Assembly (NCBI GenBank): GCA_964017045.1
Contig: OZ024809.1
Location: 5,727,012 to 5,791,011 of the forward strand
Source: Omphiscola glabra
Taxonomy: Eukaryota > Mollusca > Gastropoda > Lymnaeidae
Length of the DNA: 64,000 bases
Reading direction: 5' to 3'
Every line of letters starts with the position of its first letter. The first letter of the stretch is position 1. The position numbers and the translations under genes are program-made. Below the pieces are notes generated by a model, which did no database searches, was not told where the DNA came from, and was given only the letters and a program-made list of their open reading frames with translations. Below, piece by piece: positions 44,205 to 55,496 of the stretch.

Positions 44205-44420
44205 TCTCCCACCCCTCCCCCAACAACAGCCGCACCGAGTCAACTATTGCTCTTTATGAGAGCACCACGATGAGCACTCAGAACAGTCATGTCGACGTGT
44301 CAGACAGTCTCAAGACCCCCCCGGATGACATCACAGAAGTAATCTCCACCAGTCAGTGCCTCAAGAAAGATGACAGGCGTTTCCATATGAACACAAGAGA
44401 TAGACATGCATACTTTTTTT
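44205..44420 (+). pseudogene. Possible exon remnant inside duplication copy A
   Basis: After a pyrimidine-rich tract ending AACAACAG, an open frame encodes RTESTIALYESTTMSTQNSH and continues to NTRDRHAY before a T-run. In copy B the equivalent frame has a TAG at LYE and a frameshift in a C-run. It could be a lost C-terminal exon, or chance openness. No donor or partner exons were found and no family is recognised. Confidence 0.2.
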
Positions 44421-44772
44421 TTTTTTTTGGTTCTAGTTTTAAGAAGCTAATTCTTGTAACGGTTTCGACACATATGAGAAATACGTCGTCTGACACGTCG
44501 TCTGACACGTCGCTATGAACTTTGACACTTGACCTGACAGTTGTTTGGAGAGGTTCATTTACATACCCCCTAAACCTGTGTACTAAAAAAACCGTCCTGA
44601 AATAAAGAGATTTGAAGAGCTCGCAGTCTTTTTGTTTGTGTTTGATATTAAGCCTCCTCTAAAGAGAAACACACACACACAAACCCCATCGAAAGAGATG
44701 CACTCACAAACACACAGAGACAACCAAAAATTACAATCACAAAAAAAACAAAAAAAAAACTGTTGATGGCAA

Positions 44773-45420
44773 GTTCACGCACTGCTCCTACCAGTCACGC
44801 ACTGCTCCCACCAGTCACGCACTGCTCCCACCAGTCACGCACTGCTCCCACCAGTCACGCACTGCTCCCACCAGTCACGCACTGCTCCCACCAGTCACGC
44901 ACTGCTCCCACCAGTCACGCACTGCTCCCACCAGTCACGCACTGCTCCCACCAGTCACGCACTGCTCCCACCAGTCACGCACTGCTCCCACCAGTCACGC
45001 ACTGCTCCCACCAGTCACGCACTGCTCCCACCAGTCACGCACTGCTCCCACCAGTCACGCACTGCTCCCACCAGTCACGCACTGCTCCCACCAGTCACGC
45101 ACTGCTCCCACCAGTCACGCACTGCTCCCACCAGTCACGCACTGCTCCCACCAGTCACGCACTGCTCCCACCAGTCACGCACTGCTCCCACCAGTCACGC
45201 ACTGCTCACACCAGTCACGCACTGCTCCCACCAGTCACGCACTGCTCCCACCAGTCACGCACTGCTCCCACCAGTCACGCACTGCTCCCACCAGTCACGC
45301 ACTGCTCCCACCAGTCACGCACTGCTCACACCAGTCACGCACTGCTCCCACCAGTCACGCACTGCTCCCACCAGTCACGCACTGCTCCCACCAGTCATGC
45401 ACTGCTCCCACCAGTCAGAA
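44773..45420. repeat. 20-bp minisatellite, ~32 units
   Basis: The unit CAGTCACGCACTGCTCCCAC is almost invariant, apart from a few CTCAC changes. All forward frames are open (Thr-Ser-His-Ala-Leu-Leu-Pro type), with no coding support. Confidence 0.95.
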
Positions 45421-45429
45421 CGACAAAAC

Positions 45430-46590
45430 GTTAACAACTTGCGTGATTTATGTGCATATAACATAGCTCAACATTGAATGTTGGCACCCATAACTAAAAC
45501 AGAATTTCGAAGTCTTCATCACAAATAGCCGGGGGGGGGGGTATCGATCTCCTGCGCCAGGGGCGTCATTTGGGTATGGCAGGGGGGCATTTGTTCGCCC
45601 CCCCCCCCCCCCCCCCCGCTGAATTTTCATGCTCGATTTAAATTGCTATGTCCTGTGGCACATACAACAATAAACTACTCAATAAGCCTGTCAAGTTTTG
45701 GTTTTGCTCCCACCTCTGTTTCTTGTCATTGGCCATGTTAAATTAAAGCAACCATTCCATGAAATATGTTTACATCCAACAAAAACTCAGACAAAGTCTT
45801 TCAAGACTGACAACGATTTGTGAAATGTGAAGCGAAACAAATATTAACTTATTTAAAGCAAGAAAAAATTATCTTTATTTTTTTGTGATTCATTTTTTAT
45901 ATAGCGGTGCGTGATATTATAAAAAAAAAAGACTTTTTCTTTATATTAACACAGTCTCCTAGACGAAATTTTCATCTAATGAATCAATTCTTGTGTGTGC
46001 AGATCTTTTAACTTCTGGATAAAATTTCGAAAAATATACATTGACTTCTAGCCCCATTCTCAAAGCTGTACTTTTTGGGGGGAATATTTTCACAAGAAGT
46101 GTTTCTTATTAACGAAAGAGAACACATAAAAATAATGTCCATTAAGTTCATTTGAATGATTTTTATGAACATTTCAGAAATATTAGCAAGACGTCCTCTG
46201 ATGAATGTATGACTAAGAGGCTGAGCTCAAATATGCACGAACAGTTTTTAGTTTTGTTTAAAAAAAAAAAAAAGAAATACTGTCTAAGAGAGTCCGTAAT
46301 TTCCATTCTAATTTTTTCATAGATGTTCTGTCTACTACAAGAAACCTGTCCATTTGTCCAACCCGTACCTTTTCGGCCCCCCCTGCACCCCCAACGCCCC
46401 CCCCCCCAAAACCATTCCACCTCACACTTGGCGATGCTGTGTCTCAACTTAATCTATTCAAGTGCTCCTCAGTTTTTGGGGGAAGACGTTATTTACTCGA
46501 GTAAAATCGAAGTTGAGAGTGACTTCAGGTGACTGGGCATCAAGTGAAGGCTCCGGTGAGACAAGTTGACCCAGTGCCCGTGACACAGAA
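45430..46590. other. Upstream region of gene 2
   Basis: Contains poly-G/poly-C tracts and a MITE-end fragment near 45557 (GGGGCGTCATTTGGGTA). Otherwise AT-rich. No upstream exon is recognised. Confidence 0.5.
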
Positions 46591-46593
46591 TCC

Positions 46594-46601
46594 TATAAAA
46601 G
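46594..46601 (+). promoter_or_regulatory. TATA box of gene 2
   Basis: TATAAAAG lies in a GC-richer patch about 30 bp upstream of a short exon ending CCTACAAG|GTAAGT at 46653. Transcription is expected to start around 46620-46630. The next exon (49076) carries the start codon, so this fits a classic TATA promoter with a short untranslated first exon. Confidence 0.6.
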
Positions 46602-46622
46602 GGCCGAGACATTGGCACAAAA

Positions 46623-46653
46623 CGTAACCATCTTCTCCCCTGGAACCTACAAG
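46623..46653 (+). other. Gene 2 untranslated first exon (5' edge approximate)
   Basis: A strong donor (AAG|GTAAGT) lies ~55 bp after the TATA box. It is followed by a 2.4-kb intron up to the acceptor at 49074-49075. The sequence between has no ATG. The 5' edge is estimated from TATA spacing only. Confidence 0.5.
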
Positions 46654-47479
46654 GTAAGTTCGTCAACCGTGACCGTGTCTTCGTGGACAATTGTGGGGCT
46701 TAGAATAATGAAAAAATATTCGTTACAAACTTTAAATTGATTTAAAAAAAGAACTGTGTAAAGCTATATTCGATTTCTTCAAAATAGTTGTATTTACTTA
46801 TAACAGAAAAATGTTATAATGGAATGTACATAAATTTTCTGAATTCAACACAGTTTTCAATGACATAACTAAATGAGCTGTACTTATAAAATTATTTATA
46901 GTATGTAATGACTAACACAATTAAATATTACGTAATCTTTCATAAAAGTGGTCCAAATAATTCCAAAAAAAACCCCCCCATATAATTTTATTTACAGGTT
47001 TTATGATTTTGATAACATCATGAATAAAGATCTAAACTATTCGTCAGATCTACTAAAGTTAAGAATTCGTTGACAGAAAAAAAAAAAAGTAGCTCATTGA
47101 ATATTTATTCTAAGTTATTGAAGAAAAAAATCATAAGTGAAAGGAAGAGCTGGTAGGCTCATCAAAGGTCTTTAAATAAATATTGATTAATTGTATAATC
47201 GACCTCATAGAACTTTGTTTTTAATTTCGGTATCAATTAGACCCACGGAGAAAAAAATAATACCGAGAGCTACAGTAACATTACAATACAAATTTACATT
47301 TATCAATAATAATGTTTTTAATTAAAATGCAATTGATCGGTGACATAATTTTATAGATTTTGAAAGTAAAAGTGAATGACTCAATACAATTCTTCAGCTA
47401 TGGAGGTAAGAAAGGAGCATTGGCGGGGCCGAAGCGCGCAAAATGAAAATCCCCATAACTGCGCTAAATGACATTCAGA

Positions 47480-47665
47480 AAAATAACACAAATTCGTTTC
47501 GGGCGTAAATAATCTTTTTTTTTGTCTTGCAGAAGTAGTATCTAAATATATTGTCATTAAATCTGCGGTGTAAAAAGTTGGTGGGACATTCGAATATTAA
47601 TAGAGTTCAAGGGCGTGAAGAAAAAAAAGTGTGCAGTGGCGTACCTGGTGGGAGGTGGGTGTTTG
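47480..47665 (+). repeat. Dispersed repeat family Y, copy 2 (gene 2 intron 1)
   Basis: Contains AATTCGTTTCGGGCGTAAAT, TTGGTGGGACATTCGAATAT, GAGTTCAAGGGCGTG and CAGTGGCGTACCTGG. Aligned to the 7340 copy over about 170 bp. Confidence 0.55.
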
Positions 47666-47734
47666 AAGTAATTGGGATTCTTGCAAAGAGCGTTACTTGA
47701 AAGCATTAATAAATTATAAAAGTCTTAAACTGCG

Positions 47735-48110
47735 ATAAGGCTTGAAAGCATGATTTGTCAAAAATTTACTTGAAAGCATGATTTGTCAAAAATTTACTTG
47801 AAAGCATGATTTGTCAAAAATTTACTTGAAAGCATGATTTGTCAAAAATTTACTTGAAAGCATGATTTGTCAAAAATTTATTTGCAAGTATGATTTGTCA
47901 AAAATTTACTTGAAAGCATGATTTGTCAAAAATTTACTTGAAAGCATGATTTGTCAAAAATTTATTTGCAAGCATGATTTGTCAAAAATTTACTTGAAAG
48001 CATGATTTGTCAAAAATTTACTTGAAGGCATGATTTGTCAAAAATTTACTTGAAAGCATGATTTGTCATAAATTTACTTGCAAGCATGATTAGTCAAGAA
48101 ATTTTATTAG
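47735..48110. repeat. 28-bp minisatellite, ~13 units, in gene 2 intron 1
   Basis: The unit is CTTGAAAGCATGATTTGTCA, AAAATTTA, with TATTTGCAAG variants. Confidence 0.92.
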
Positions 48111-48677
48111 ATGGAAAGTTCACGCATTTCATCCCCCATAGTTTGGCGGACATTAACTACCGGTAGTTATTTTTAACAGAACTGCACCTTGTTGAACCTA
48201 TGTTTTGCACACGATCTCTATTCATGAATTTTAAAACAATAAATTGATTTTCGGGCCATTGAGTAGGTTTATATTTGGCAACTAAATATAAATATATGTT
48301 AAAGTTTCCCTGGAAAAGAAGGTTGATAAAAAAAAAGCTATCAAAGTCTATTTAAACATAGACTTAATTGGAAATTACCATTTATATTTTTTTTTACATT
48401 CTTTTCAGAAAAGAATATATATTCTTGAACTAAGAAAACAATTTAAAAAAAAGAGAATTTATTAAGTTATTAAATACGCAATAGATCATCAAATGGTGAC
48501 ATTAAAAACAATTCTTTAAATTACTTGTAGTATTTAAGAACAGTGATAGATTTGTGTATTTGGTTTTTGTTTCTTTCATTTAACCAATGGCTTAGACCTT
48601 AATTCATGTAAAATGTCAATCTCAACAGGAAATCAATTTCAGCTGAAACCGTTTCCTTCCAATGTCTTCATATAACT

Positions 48678-48875
48678 CAGTGGTTCTCAACCTTTTTAAT
48701 GCCGCGACCCTTTTATACAGTTCCTCATGTTGTGGCGACACCCAGCCACAAAATTATTTTTGTTGCTACTTCAAAACTGTATAGAGTATATGTGTTTTCT
48801 GATAGTCTTAGGCGACCCCGGGGAAAGGGTCGTTAGACCCCAAAGGGGTCGCGACCCACAGGCTGAGAACCGCTG
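48678..48875. mobile_element. SPIN-like nonautonomous hAT transposon with perfect 8-bp target duplication
   Basis: The termini are CAGTGGTTCTCAACC and its imperfect inverse GAGAACCGCTG. The inside contains ATGCCGCGACCCTTT, TTGTGGCGAC and AAAGGGGTCGCGACCC, which I recognise as the SPIN/Space-Invader hAT family. Flanks 48670-48677 and 48876-48883 are both ATATAACT, the 8-bp duplication expected of hAT. It is a ~200-bp internally deleted copy inside intron 1 of gene 2. Confidence 0.88.
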
Positions 48876-49075
48876 ATATAACTATAAAATAACACGGTCA
48901 AGTGAATCTTTCACAAATAAAAAATAAAGACATATTATGTCCTATTTCTAAATCGGTCCTGATTTTCTGCTGTTGAATGTCTATTTCAAGTTAAAAAGAG
49001 AAGATGGTTTGAAAGAACAATTAAAATTAGAGATTGTTTGCACTGATTTTACAGTGCTTAATAAACCCGTTTCAG

Positions 49076-52000
49076 ATGGCGCCTCAAGGTAACCTAGTCA
49101 TAGCGTCTTTCATCGTGCTGATGTCAGTGGTCAGTGGCAAGCCCTTTGCATCGTCTGATCAAGATAATTACGGCAAGGACCTGAAGGTAGGAGTTACTAA
49201 CTTGATAATTGTCTTCCCTTTAGTTTAAATGGATTGTCGTTCTTTCATAAAAAAACATTTGAGAAAATACGCTTAAAGTTCATGATCTATGTGATATGTT
49301 GTGATTATTTTCATTTAAATTATACATTTTACTTTTTTCTTAAAATACATGTTATTTGTGATAACTGTAAAAAAAAAATAATATCAAAATTGTTATTACT
49401 GAGCCTATCTTTCGCCACAGCTCTAGAAACATTATAAAATTGTGTCCTTCTTAGGGCCAAGTACACATTAATTTTAACATTTGTGATCTTGTTCCTTATT
49501 CACAGACCGATAAAGCAATTTATCACACACATGCACATACATACACAAACCTACACACATACACATACCAACATAGACACAAAAATACACACAGCCACAG
49601 TAAGTTAACCAATGCAATGTGTTTATGTCGTTTCAGTCAAACTATCAAAACCAATGGACCGGGTGGGGTGAGCAGAGGCCCGCTGATAATGGTTGGGGTG
49701 TAAAGCCCCTTGACTATGGCTGGGGTGAGAAGAGGCCCGTTGATAATGGTTGGGGTGTAAAGCCCCTTGACTATGGCTGGGGTGAGAAGAAACCTGTTGA
49801 CAATGGCTGGGGTGAGAAGAAACCTGTTGATAATGGTTGGGGTGAGAAAAAACCCGTTGACAATGGCTGGGGTGAGAAGAAACCTGTTGAAAATTGGAAC
49901 GGATGGGGTGAGAAGAAGACAGATGAAAACTGGAATGCAAAAGGAGAGAAGAACACAGTTGAAAACTGGAAAGGCTGGGGTGAGAAGAAACCCGTTGACA
50001 ATGGCTGGGGTGAGAAGAAACCTGTTGAAAATTGGAACGGCTGGGGCGAGAAGAAGACAGATGAAAACTGGAATGGCTGGGGTGAGAAAAACACTGTTGA
50101 AAATTGGAATGGCTGGGGTGAGAAAAAACCCGTTGATAATGGCTGGGGAGATAAGAAACGCGTCGATTATGGCTGGGGTGAGAAGACGCCGATTGACAAT
50201 GGCTGGGGTGAAAAGACTCCCATTGACACTTGGAATGGCTGGGGAGAGAAGAACCCTGTTGTAGATTTCGGAAACCTCTGGTCTGGCTGGGGTGACAAAC
50301 CAGACAGCAAATTCGACTTGGTCGATGATGAGAAAGAGAGACACGTTGCAGTGTTCATTCAAATTATGAAGTCCTTGATCAACAGAGAAGAAGAGGATAC
50401 CAGATCATTCTTGGAGCTCTTCAAACAATTTACCAGGGTAATTTGGATGCATTTTGTGGAGCAAATACCAGATGTTTATAGATACATTTTATATAACAAT
50501 ACGTTTTTAAAAATTCGGTATTTGGTATATTTATTTTTAATTTTTAAGAGTGACAAACTGTCTAAAAAATTAAAAATGGAACTTCTTTCTTACATTTTTT
50601 TTTAAATCATATAAATGTATGTAAAAAAAATTCTTATTGCTTTTAAAAGGTTACTTGGAGGAAAGATTCCACCAAGGGCTACTCCAGAGAGGAACTGTCC
50701 AAGACACAGGTGGCCACGTACGAGAAGATCTCCTACAATGACGAGAGGGAGTGGCTTGACCTCTGCGATGGCGACGAGCCGGACAACGAGTTCCGGTACA
50801 AGAAACTCTTTTTGCTGTACGTCAAGTTTAGGTCACACTACCAGGCCCAGAAACAATTCGTTGGCGCCAAGGAGTATCAGACAGAGGTCAGTGATGCAAT
50901 GATGAAGCTTGGGGTTCTCAAATAGTGAAATGAGAGCGTTGATAACAATGATTTAAACACAAAATAAATATTAAAAAAAAGACTCATAAATAAATTTCGC
51001 ATTATCGTATGATGAGACTAATTAAAGGACTGAATTATGATAGCAGAACTATTGCAAGGTATCTCAAAGATACACACGTTGTAAACACTGCTGAACACAA
51101 TATAAACGGCTCATGAGCATCTTTTGTAGATAAATATTTAAACTCATTTTATTCCTTGAATACAGTGGCCTATCAGGAACAAGAGCGATGGAGCTGTGCG
51201 CCCATCCCTAATTTACTTATATTAGATTCGTGTGTTATACTATCTATTATATTACAATTTTGTAATATATGTATTATAATGTAAAAGTTTTGACAAAAAA
51301 AAGGTTAAAATACAATGTCATCAGTATATAAATTGTAATGCAAGATGATATTATTTATCGTAATGTAAGATTACACTATATATTGTCATGTGAGAGTATA
51401 CTATTCCAGCAGTTGAAGGCCAGCAAGCAATACATCCTGTACTCCCAGCTTGTCACCTTCGCTAAGCAGGTGCAACACGAGAAAACCATCGTGATATCAT
51501 TCGCTCAGGTTGTGGAGGTAATGATACATCCCGATGTATATGGGTTATCAATTCTTATAGCTAAAAAGTGCTGCCTTAAAGAATAAAGCTATAAAAAAAT
51601 AATAATATAAATTTAAAAAAAAATCATGCATGATTTATATAAATATTTAAAAAAAAATTAATTCATCAAGAAATCAAACATCCCCTATAATTTAACTGTT
51701 ACAAGATAACTGATAGAAGCCAAGTGTGATGAACAACTTCATGATTTTTTTTTTGTCCAGGCCAAATACAAGACTCACTACAGCAACTTCAAGCAGTGCG
51801 CATTTTACAGCCAGTGCAACAGATGGACCGATTTCGATTTTGACGGAAAATCCGGTTTTGATTTCGGTGCGCAATTTGGAAACGGTAAAAACGGTTTCTT
51901 TTTGAATTTTTCTTATTCCAAATAACCTGTGACAAACCTCTAGCAAGGGATACTTCAAGTTGCACTGGAAACACTTATACATTTCTGAAAAGGTTTTTGA

Positions 52001-53926
52001 TTTTATAAAAAAAGTATACAGAATTTAAGATTTTGCAACTTGGTCACTATCACAGTAGAAGGTTAGTTAACAAGCGTAGGTAGCCGTTAGTCTTGTCTAA
52101 TAGTTATATACTATAGAAACTAATGTTTAGACCATCCATTATAATATTGCAAAATATGATATCTTCATTTACACACTTGTTTTTAAAAATTCCCTTTAGC
52201 CATCGGAGACAACTACGACCGAGACGCCAGACACTTCGAGCTGTTCCTGAAACTCCAGAAGTTCATCAAGCTCGTCTCTGAAACAACGTACGACGACGAC
52301 GACACGTTCAGAACGTTCCGCAGCCTGGGCTGGGACGATGAGCGCGATGACTACGAGTGGAAGGGCGAGCATCCCGTTTACGGCTACCTGTCGGGCCTCA
52401 GAAAACACCTGGACGACCACAAGCCAAACGACTTCAAGAAATTCTTCGACGACAAAGAGGAGGCTGACAACAAGAACTTGTTCTTTTCACTTAAGGTCAT
52501 AAAAACAGTAGATTTAAATTCCTACACGATAAATATATTTAAAACAAAACAAAAAACAACAAATAAATACAAATAGTTTTCAAAAGCAAACACTTTAAAT
52601 AACTTAAGTTACAGATCCAGGGGTTTTCGCTCCACCTATCCGTTGGCCTAAGAATAATATTTAAAAAATAAAATGATGAAGTAATGATAAATTAACTCCA
52701 TTTATTGCGAAAATTCTTTTTTGAGATGTGTTTATTTCTATCTCTGCAGGGATACAAACTACTGAAAGAACAAAAAGAACTCCTGGAGAAGCGGACCCAG
52801 GTTGAGCAGGTTTTTGTCAAATTCTCTAAATTCCTGCAGTACCAGGAGGAGGTTGAGAACTGCAACCAGGAATTCTCCAAGTTTAAAGAATGGCAGAAAG
52901 CCAGAGAAAAGTTAGTCCAGAAAAATTATGAGAACAATTTCATAGAATAAAAATTAATCTTTGCAAGTTTGCAGCTTTCACAGGACTCTAGTGACACCAT
53001 TGTGGACAGGATTTCTCTTGACTTTTTTTTAATGATGTTTGAGAAGTTCTAAAGGGATCCAATTACAGTTAAATAATGGTCTTGTTACGGTAAAATAATG
53101 ATCTTGTTACAGTTAAATAATGATATTGTTACATTTAAATAATGATCTTGTTACATTTAAATAATGATCTTGCTTTATTTTTTCCAGCAAAGTGAGAACC
53201 GATGAGTTCTTCTCCTTCCTGAAGCAAGTCTCCGTCTTGAAGGGCTACTTCCAGTCTCAGACCTACTACGGCAGGGACGGCAGCGGTAAGACCTTCAACA
53301 AGGGGGTCGGGGAGTTATACTACGGCTTCGACAAGTCAGTCCGCCTCTCCTACGACGGCAAGGACAACCGCGGTTTCAACAAGTTCACAGGAGGCAACGA
53401 TTTCGGGAGGAAGGATTTTGGTGGTGGCTACAAGGGCTTCCCCCAGCAGCGTTACGGACAACAGGTGCGCCATCTTTTTTTCAACCAATATAAGTGGCTA
53501 AAAGTGGCCAGTTTGATAAGTGATCTCTATATTAAGATACACGAACGGCCTTCCTTGAGACATTACAACAATCATCATTGTATTTATTAAAATATTTTGT
53601 TGTCGAAAAGTATACAATACATAAGCACATAACAATAGTTAGCTACTTAATCTATTCAAAATTCATATTTTGCTTATTTAAAAAATTACAAAAGTTCAAC
53701 ATATATATTTTACAAATTGGATTAACAGGAGCCTTAAGGTTTCTTAGTCCACACCATTGTTAATAATAAATTAAAAGCTAAAAAAATTGTTGCTCATTAA
53801 GGTATGTTGCATTTTGTAACATTTCTATTTTAGGGCTATGGCTACCAAAGAGAAGACTTCTACAAAAACCAGTTGGCACAGGCAGGCTACTCTAAAGAGA
53901 AACTCAACTTCGATGGCCGTCATTAG
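49076..53926 (+). CDS. Gene 2: secreted Trp-Gly-repeat protein, 734 aa (spliced)
   Basis: Nine coding exons join cleanly: 49076-49186, 49637-50437, 50650-50886, 51413-51517, 51761-51884, 52200-52495, 52750-52910, 53188-53464, 53834-53926 (2205 nt with TAG). Residues 1-21 are a signal peptide (hydrophobic IASFIVLMSVVSG, cleavage near SG|KP). Residues ~40-255 are about 20 tandem GWGEKKPVDN-like units, some extended by WN. Residues ~256-734 are rich in Phe, Tyr, Lys, Asp and Glu, with recurring helical segments of the form F-L-x-x-F/L-K (SFLELFKQF, LFLKLQKFIKL, FFSFLKQV). The end is Gly/Tyr/Phe-rich and terminates NFDGRH. Only four or five Cys and no membrane helix after the signal peptide. Likely an extracellular structural or secretory-gland product (mucus, shell or egg matrix are possibilities); I do not recognise the family. 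Most introns are phase 0. The exon at 51413 could begin at 51410, adding one Gln. Confidence 0.85.
49660..50310 (+). repeat. Coding repeat, ~30-bp unit (GWGEKKPVDN), ~20 units
   Basis: Tandem units of 27-36 bp in gene 2 exon 49637-50437 encode Gly-Trp-Gly-Glu-Lys-Lys-Pro-Val-Asp-Asn and variants (GWGVKPLDY; GWGEKKTDEN preceded by WN). Length changes are in whole codons. Long antisense ORFs over it are shadows of the repeat. Confidence 0.9.
53050..53175. repeat. ~24-bp repeat, 5 units, in a gene 2 intron
   Basis: The unit is AATAATGATCTTGTTACATT, TAA. It is close to the acceptor of exon 53188. Confidence 0.8.
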
Positions 53927-54042
53927 GTAAGTTATCATTCTTGGAAGAAAGAACGTTCAATTTTCTTCATTTAAAATGTATTTTCCTATTCTGTACTGTT
54001 GTTGATGAACATAACACATATGGCCCACTCACAATCTGTCAC

Positions 54043-54217
54043 CCAGAGGCATCATTTCAGGTTTTGTCAGGGAGGGGGGGAAACCTAAACTTGGTCGGCT
54101 TGTTAAGTTTTTTATTACTGGTGACGCTCAGTACTTAACAATTTAAAAAAAACCTCCAAATTCAGGTGGGGAGGGGGGCAAATACCCCACCATGCCCTAC
54201 CAAAATGACGTCCCTGG
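54043..54217. mobile_element. MITE-like element with CCAGRGRCRTCATTT ends
   Basis: The left end CCAGAGGCATCATTT and right end AAATGACGTCCCTGG are imperfect inverses enclosing G-rich subterminal runs. It sits in the 3' UTR intron of gene 2. A related end fragment (CCAGGGGCGTCATTT) occurs near 45557. No clean target duplication was found. Confidence 0.55.
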
Positions 54218-54392
54218 TGTTACGTCATGGCATTAGTTTGATCTAGGACGTTTCTTCGTAAGTTGAAGAGCTTATTTTATTGTCAGTTTTAAGTTGTTTC
54301 ATCATAAGATTTTTTTGGGTGTATTTATTCTTTTTTTGTTGTGTTTCCGTTACACTATGCTTACTTCATTTCTTGCTGTGCCTCTTTCTGAT

Positions 54393-54490
54393 TGATCTGA
54401 TTGGTTGGTAACGTAGGACGAATTGATCTGATTGGTTGGTAGCGTAGGACAAATTTATCTGATTGGATGATAGCGTAGGACGAATTGATT
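54393..54490. repeat. 31-bp minisatellite, 3 units
   Basis: The unit is TGATCTGATTGGTTGGTAGC, GTAGGACGAAT. It lies in the 3' UTR intron of gene 2. Confidence 0.88.
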
Positions 54491-54589
54491 AACAACATAC
54501 TACTTTTTCCTTTGCTCTAAATCATTTAAATTTTAATTCACCGAGATAATCCCTTAAATCAAAATTATGGAAACGTGTAATATTACAAG

Positions 54590-54910
54590 AATCATCATCA
54601 TCATCAGGTCCCGTAGTCCTTCGGTCTTCTGCCCTACGCATAGCATCGCCTAGTTGTAATCCCGTCCATTCTTTGATGTTATCTTCCCATCTTTTTCTTT
54701 GTCTTCCTCTTCTTCTCCCTCCTCTAGTAGTGCCCTGCAAGATCTCATCGTATTGCCCAATTGCCTGACGAATCCTTTCTTTTATTTGCTCATTGGTGAT
54801 GTGGTCTCTATAGCAGATGCCAAGAATGCCTCTGTAACATTTCATCTCCACCGCCTTTATTTTCCTTTCAAGTTCTGTTCTTAATGTCCAGGACTCACAG
54901 GCATATAAGA
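54590..54910 (-). mobile_element. RTE-like LINE remnant: C-terminal part of endonuclease/reverse transcriptase
   Basis: On the minus strand the frame encodes SWTLRTELERKIKAVEMKCY, RGILGICYRDHITNEQIKER, IRQAIGQYDEILQGT, then RGGRRRGRQRKRWEDNIKEW. This is the conserved tail of RTE/BovB-like retroelement proteins found across invertebrates. A segment normally present between the two halves (the region around a WYGHV motif) is absent, so the copy is internally deleted. It ends in a (GAT)n tail. It lies antisense in the 3' UTR intron of gene 2. Confidence 0.82.
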
Positions 54911-55190
54911 AAATGGAGAGGATAAAATAAAATTTGTTCTACAAAAGCAGTCTTATTTTATCAAAGTTGCTTAAGATTTTTTTATATACGTGCGTGCTTA
55001 TATGTTATATGTTATATGCTATTAATGAAAGGTTATAAATGATATATTTTATGAATCAATTTTTTATAAATTATATTTTTAAAATAAATTCTATAAATAT
55101 TTTATAAATTATACGCTATAAATTATATGTTATAAATTATTTTATGTTTATAATATCGTCTAACGAAATTCTATTGTTTCTAATTGACAG

Positions 55191-55345
55191 GTTTTGAAAT
55201 TGATGTCGTAGAAGGTCAAGATTGTGGAAATGTTACATAATAATTACGTTTCAACATTTTTTTGAACTGTACAACTGAAAGAAAGATAATGCAGCTCATT
55301 TCAATGTGGTTGAAACTTCGAATAAATTAACAGATGTCTAAGAAA
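55191..55345 (+). other. Gene 2 terminal 3' UTR exon with poly(A) signal
   Basis: The TAG stop of gene 2 is followed at once by a strong donor (TAG|GTAAGT, 53927). A matching acceptor (TAATTGACAG) ends at 55190. The exon runs to a canonical AATAAA at 55321-55326 followed by T-rich sequence, so cleavage near 55345 is expected. Because the stop sits at the junction, it should not trigger nonsense-mediated decay. Confidence 0.55.
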
Positions 55346-55496
55346 CATTTCTTTTTATTTCGTTATAATTTATGTGTGTGAAGAATGTTCATGAACTAGT
55401 TGTTATTTTTAGTTTCCATCTCAACTTAAAATAGATTAGTGTCCCGTAACAATAAAAGGTTCAGTAATATTTCTGATTAAAAAAAATTACAAACAA

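Larger units (their letters stand above)
42285..44770. repeat. Duplicated block, copy A
   Basis: Copy A consists, in order, of a 41-bp minisatellite (42285-43275), a TTTGTGCACCAACCACTAGT-containing segment (~43455), a TAAACAAAAATTACT segment (~43672), a conserved ~130-bp segment near 43870-44000, and a ~400-bp conserved end (44230-44660). The same order recurs in 60230-63760. No transposon termini were found. Confidence 0.75.

Noticed and set aside
44763..45434. 223-codon Thr-Ser-His-Ala-Leu-Leu-Pro ORF
   Set aside because: A 20-bp repeat without stops is open in all three frames; no other coding evidence.
49660..50310. GW/WG repeats as an Argonaute-binding hook
   Set aside because: The protein has a signal peptide and should be secreted, so contact with cytoplasmic Argonaute is unlikely.
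49623..50362. Minus-strand ORFs rich in Phe-Ser-Pro-Gln-Pro and Leu-Leu-Thr-Pro-Ala
   Set aside because: Antisense shadows of the gene 2 Trp-Gly repeat.
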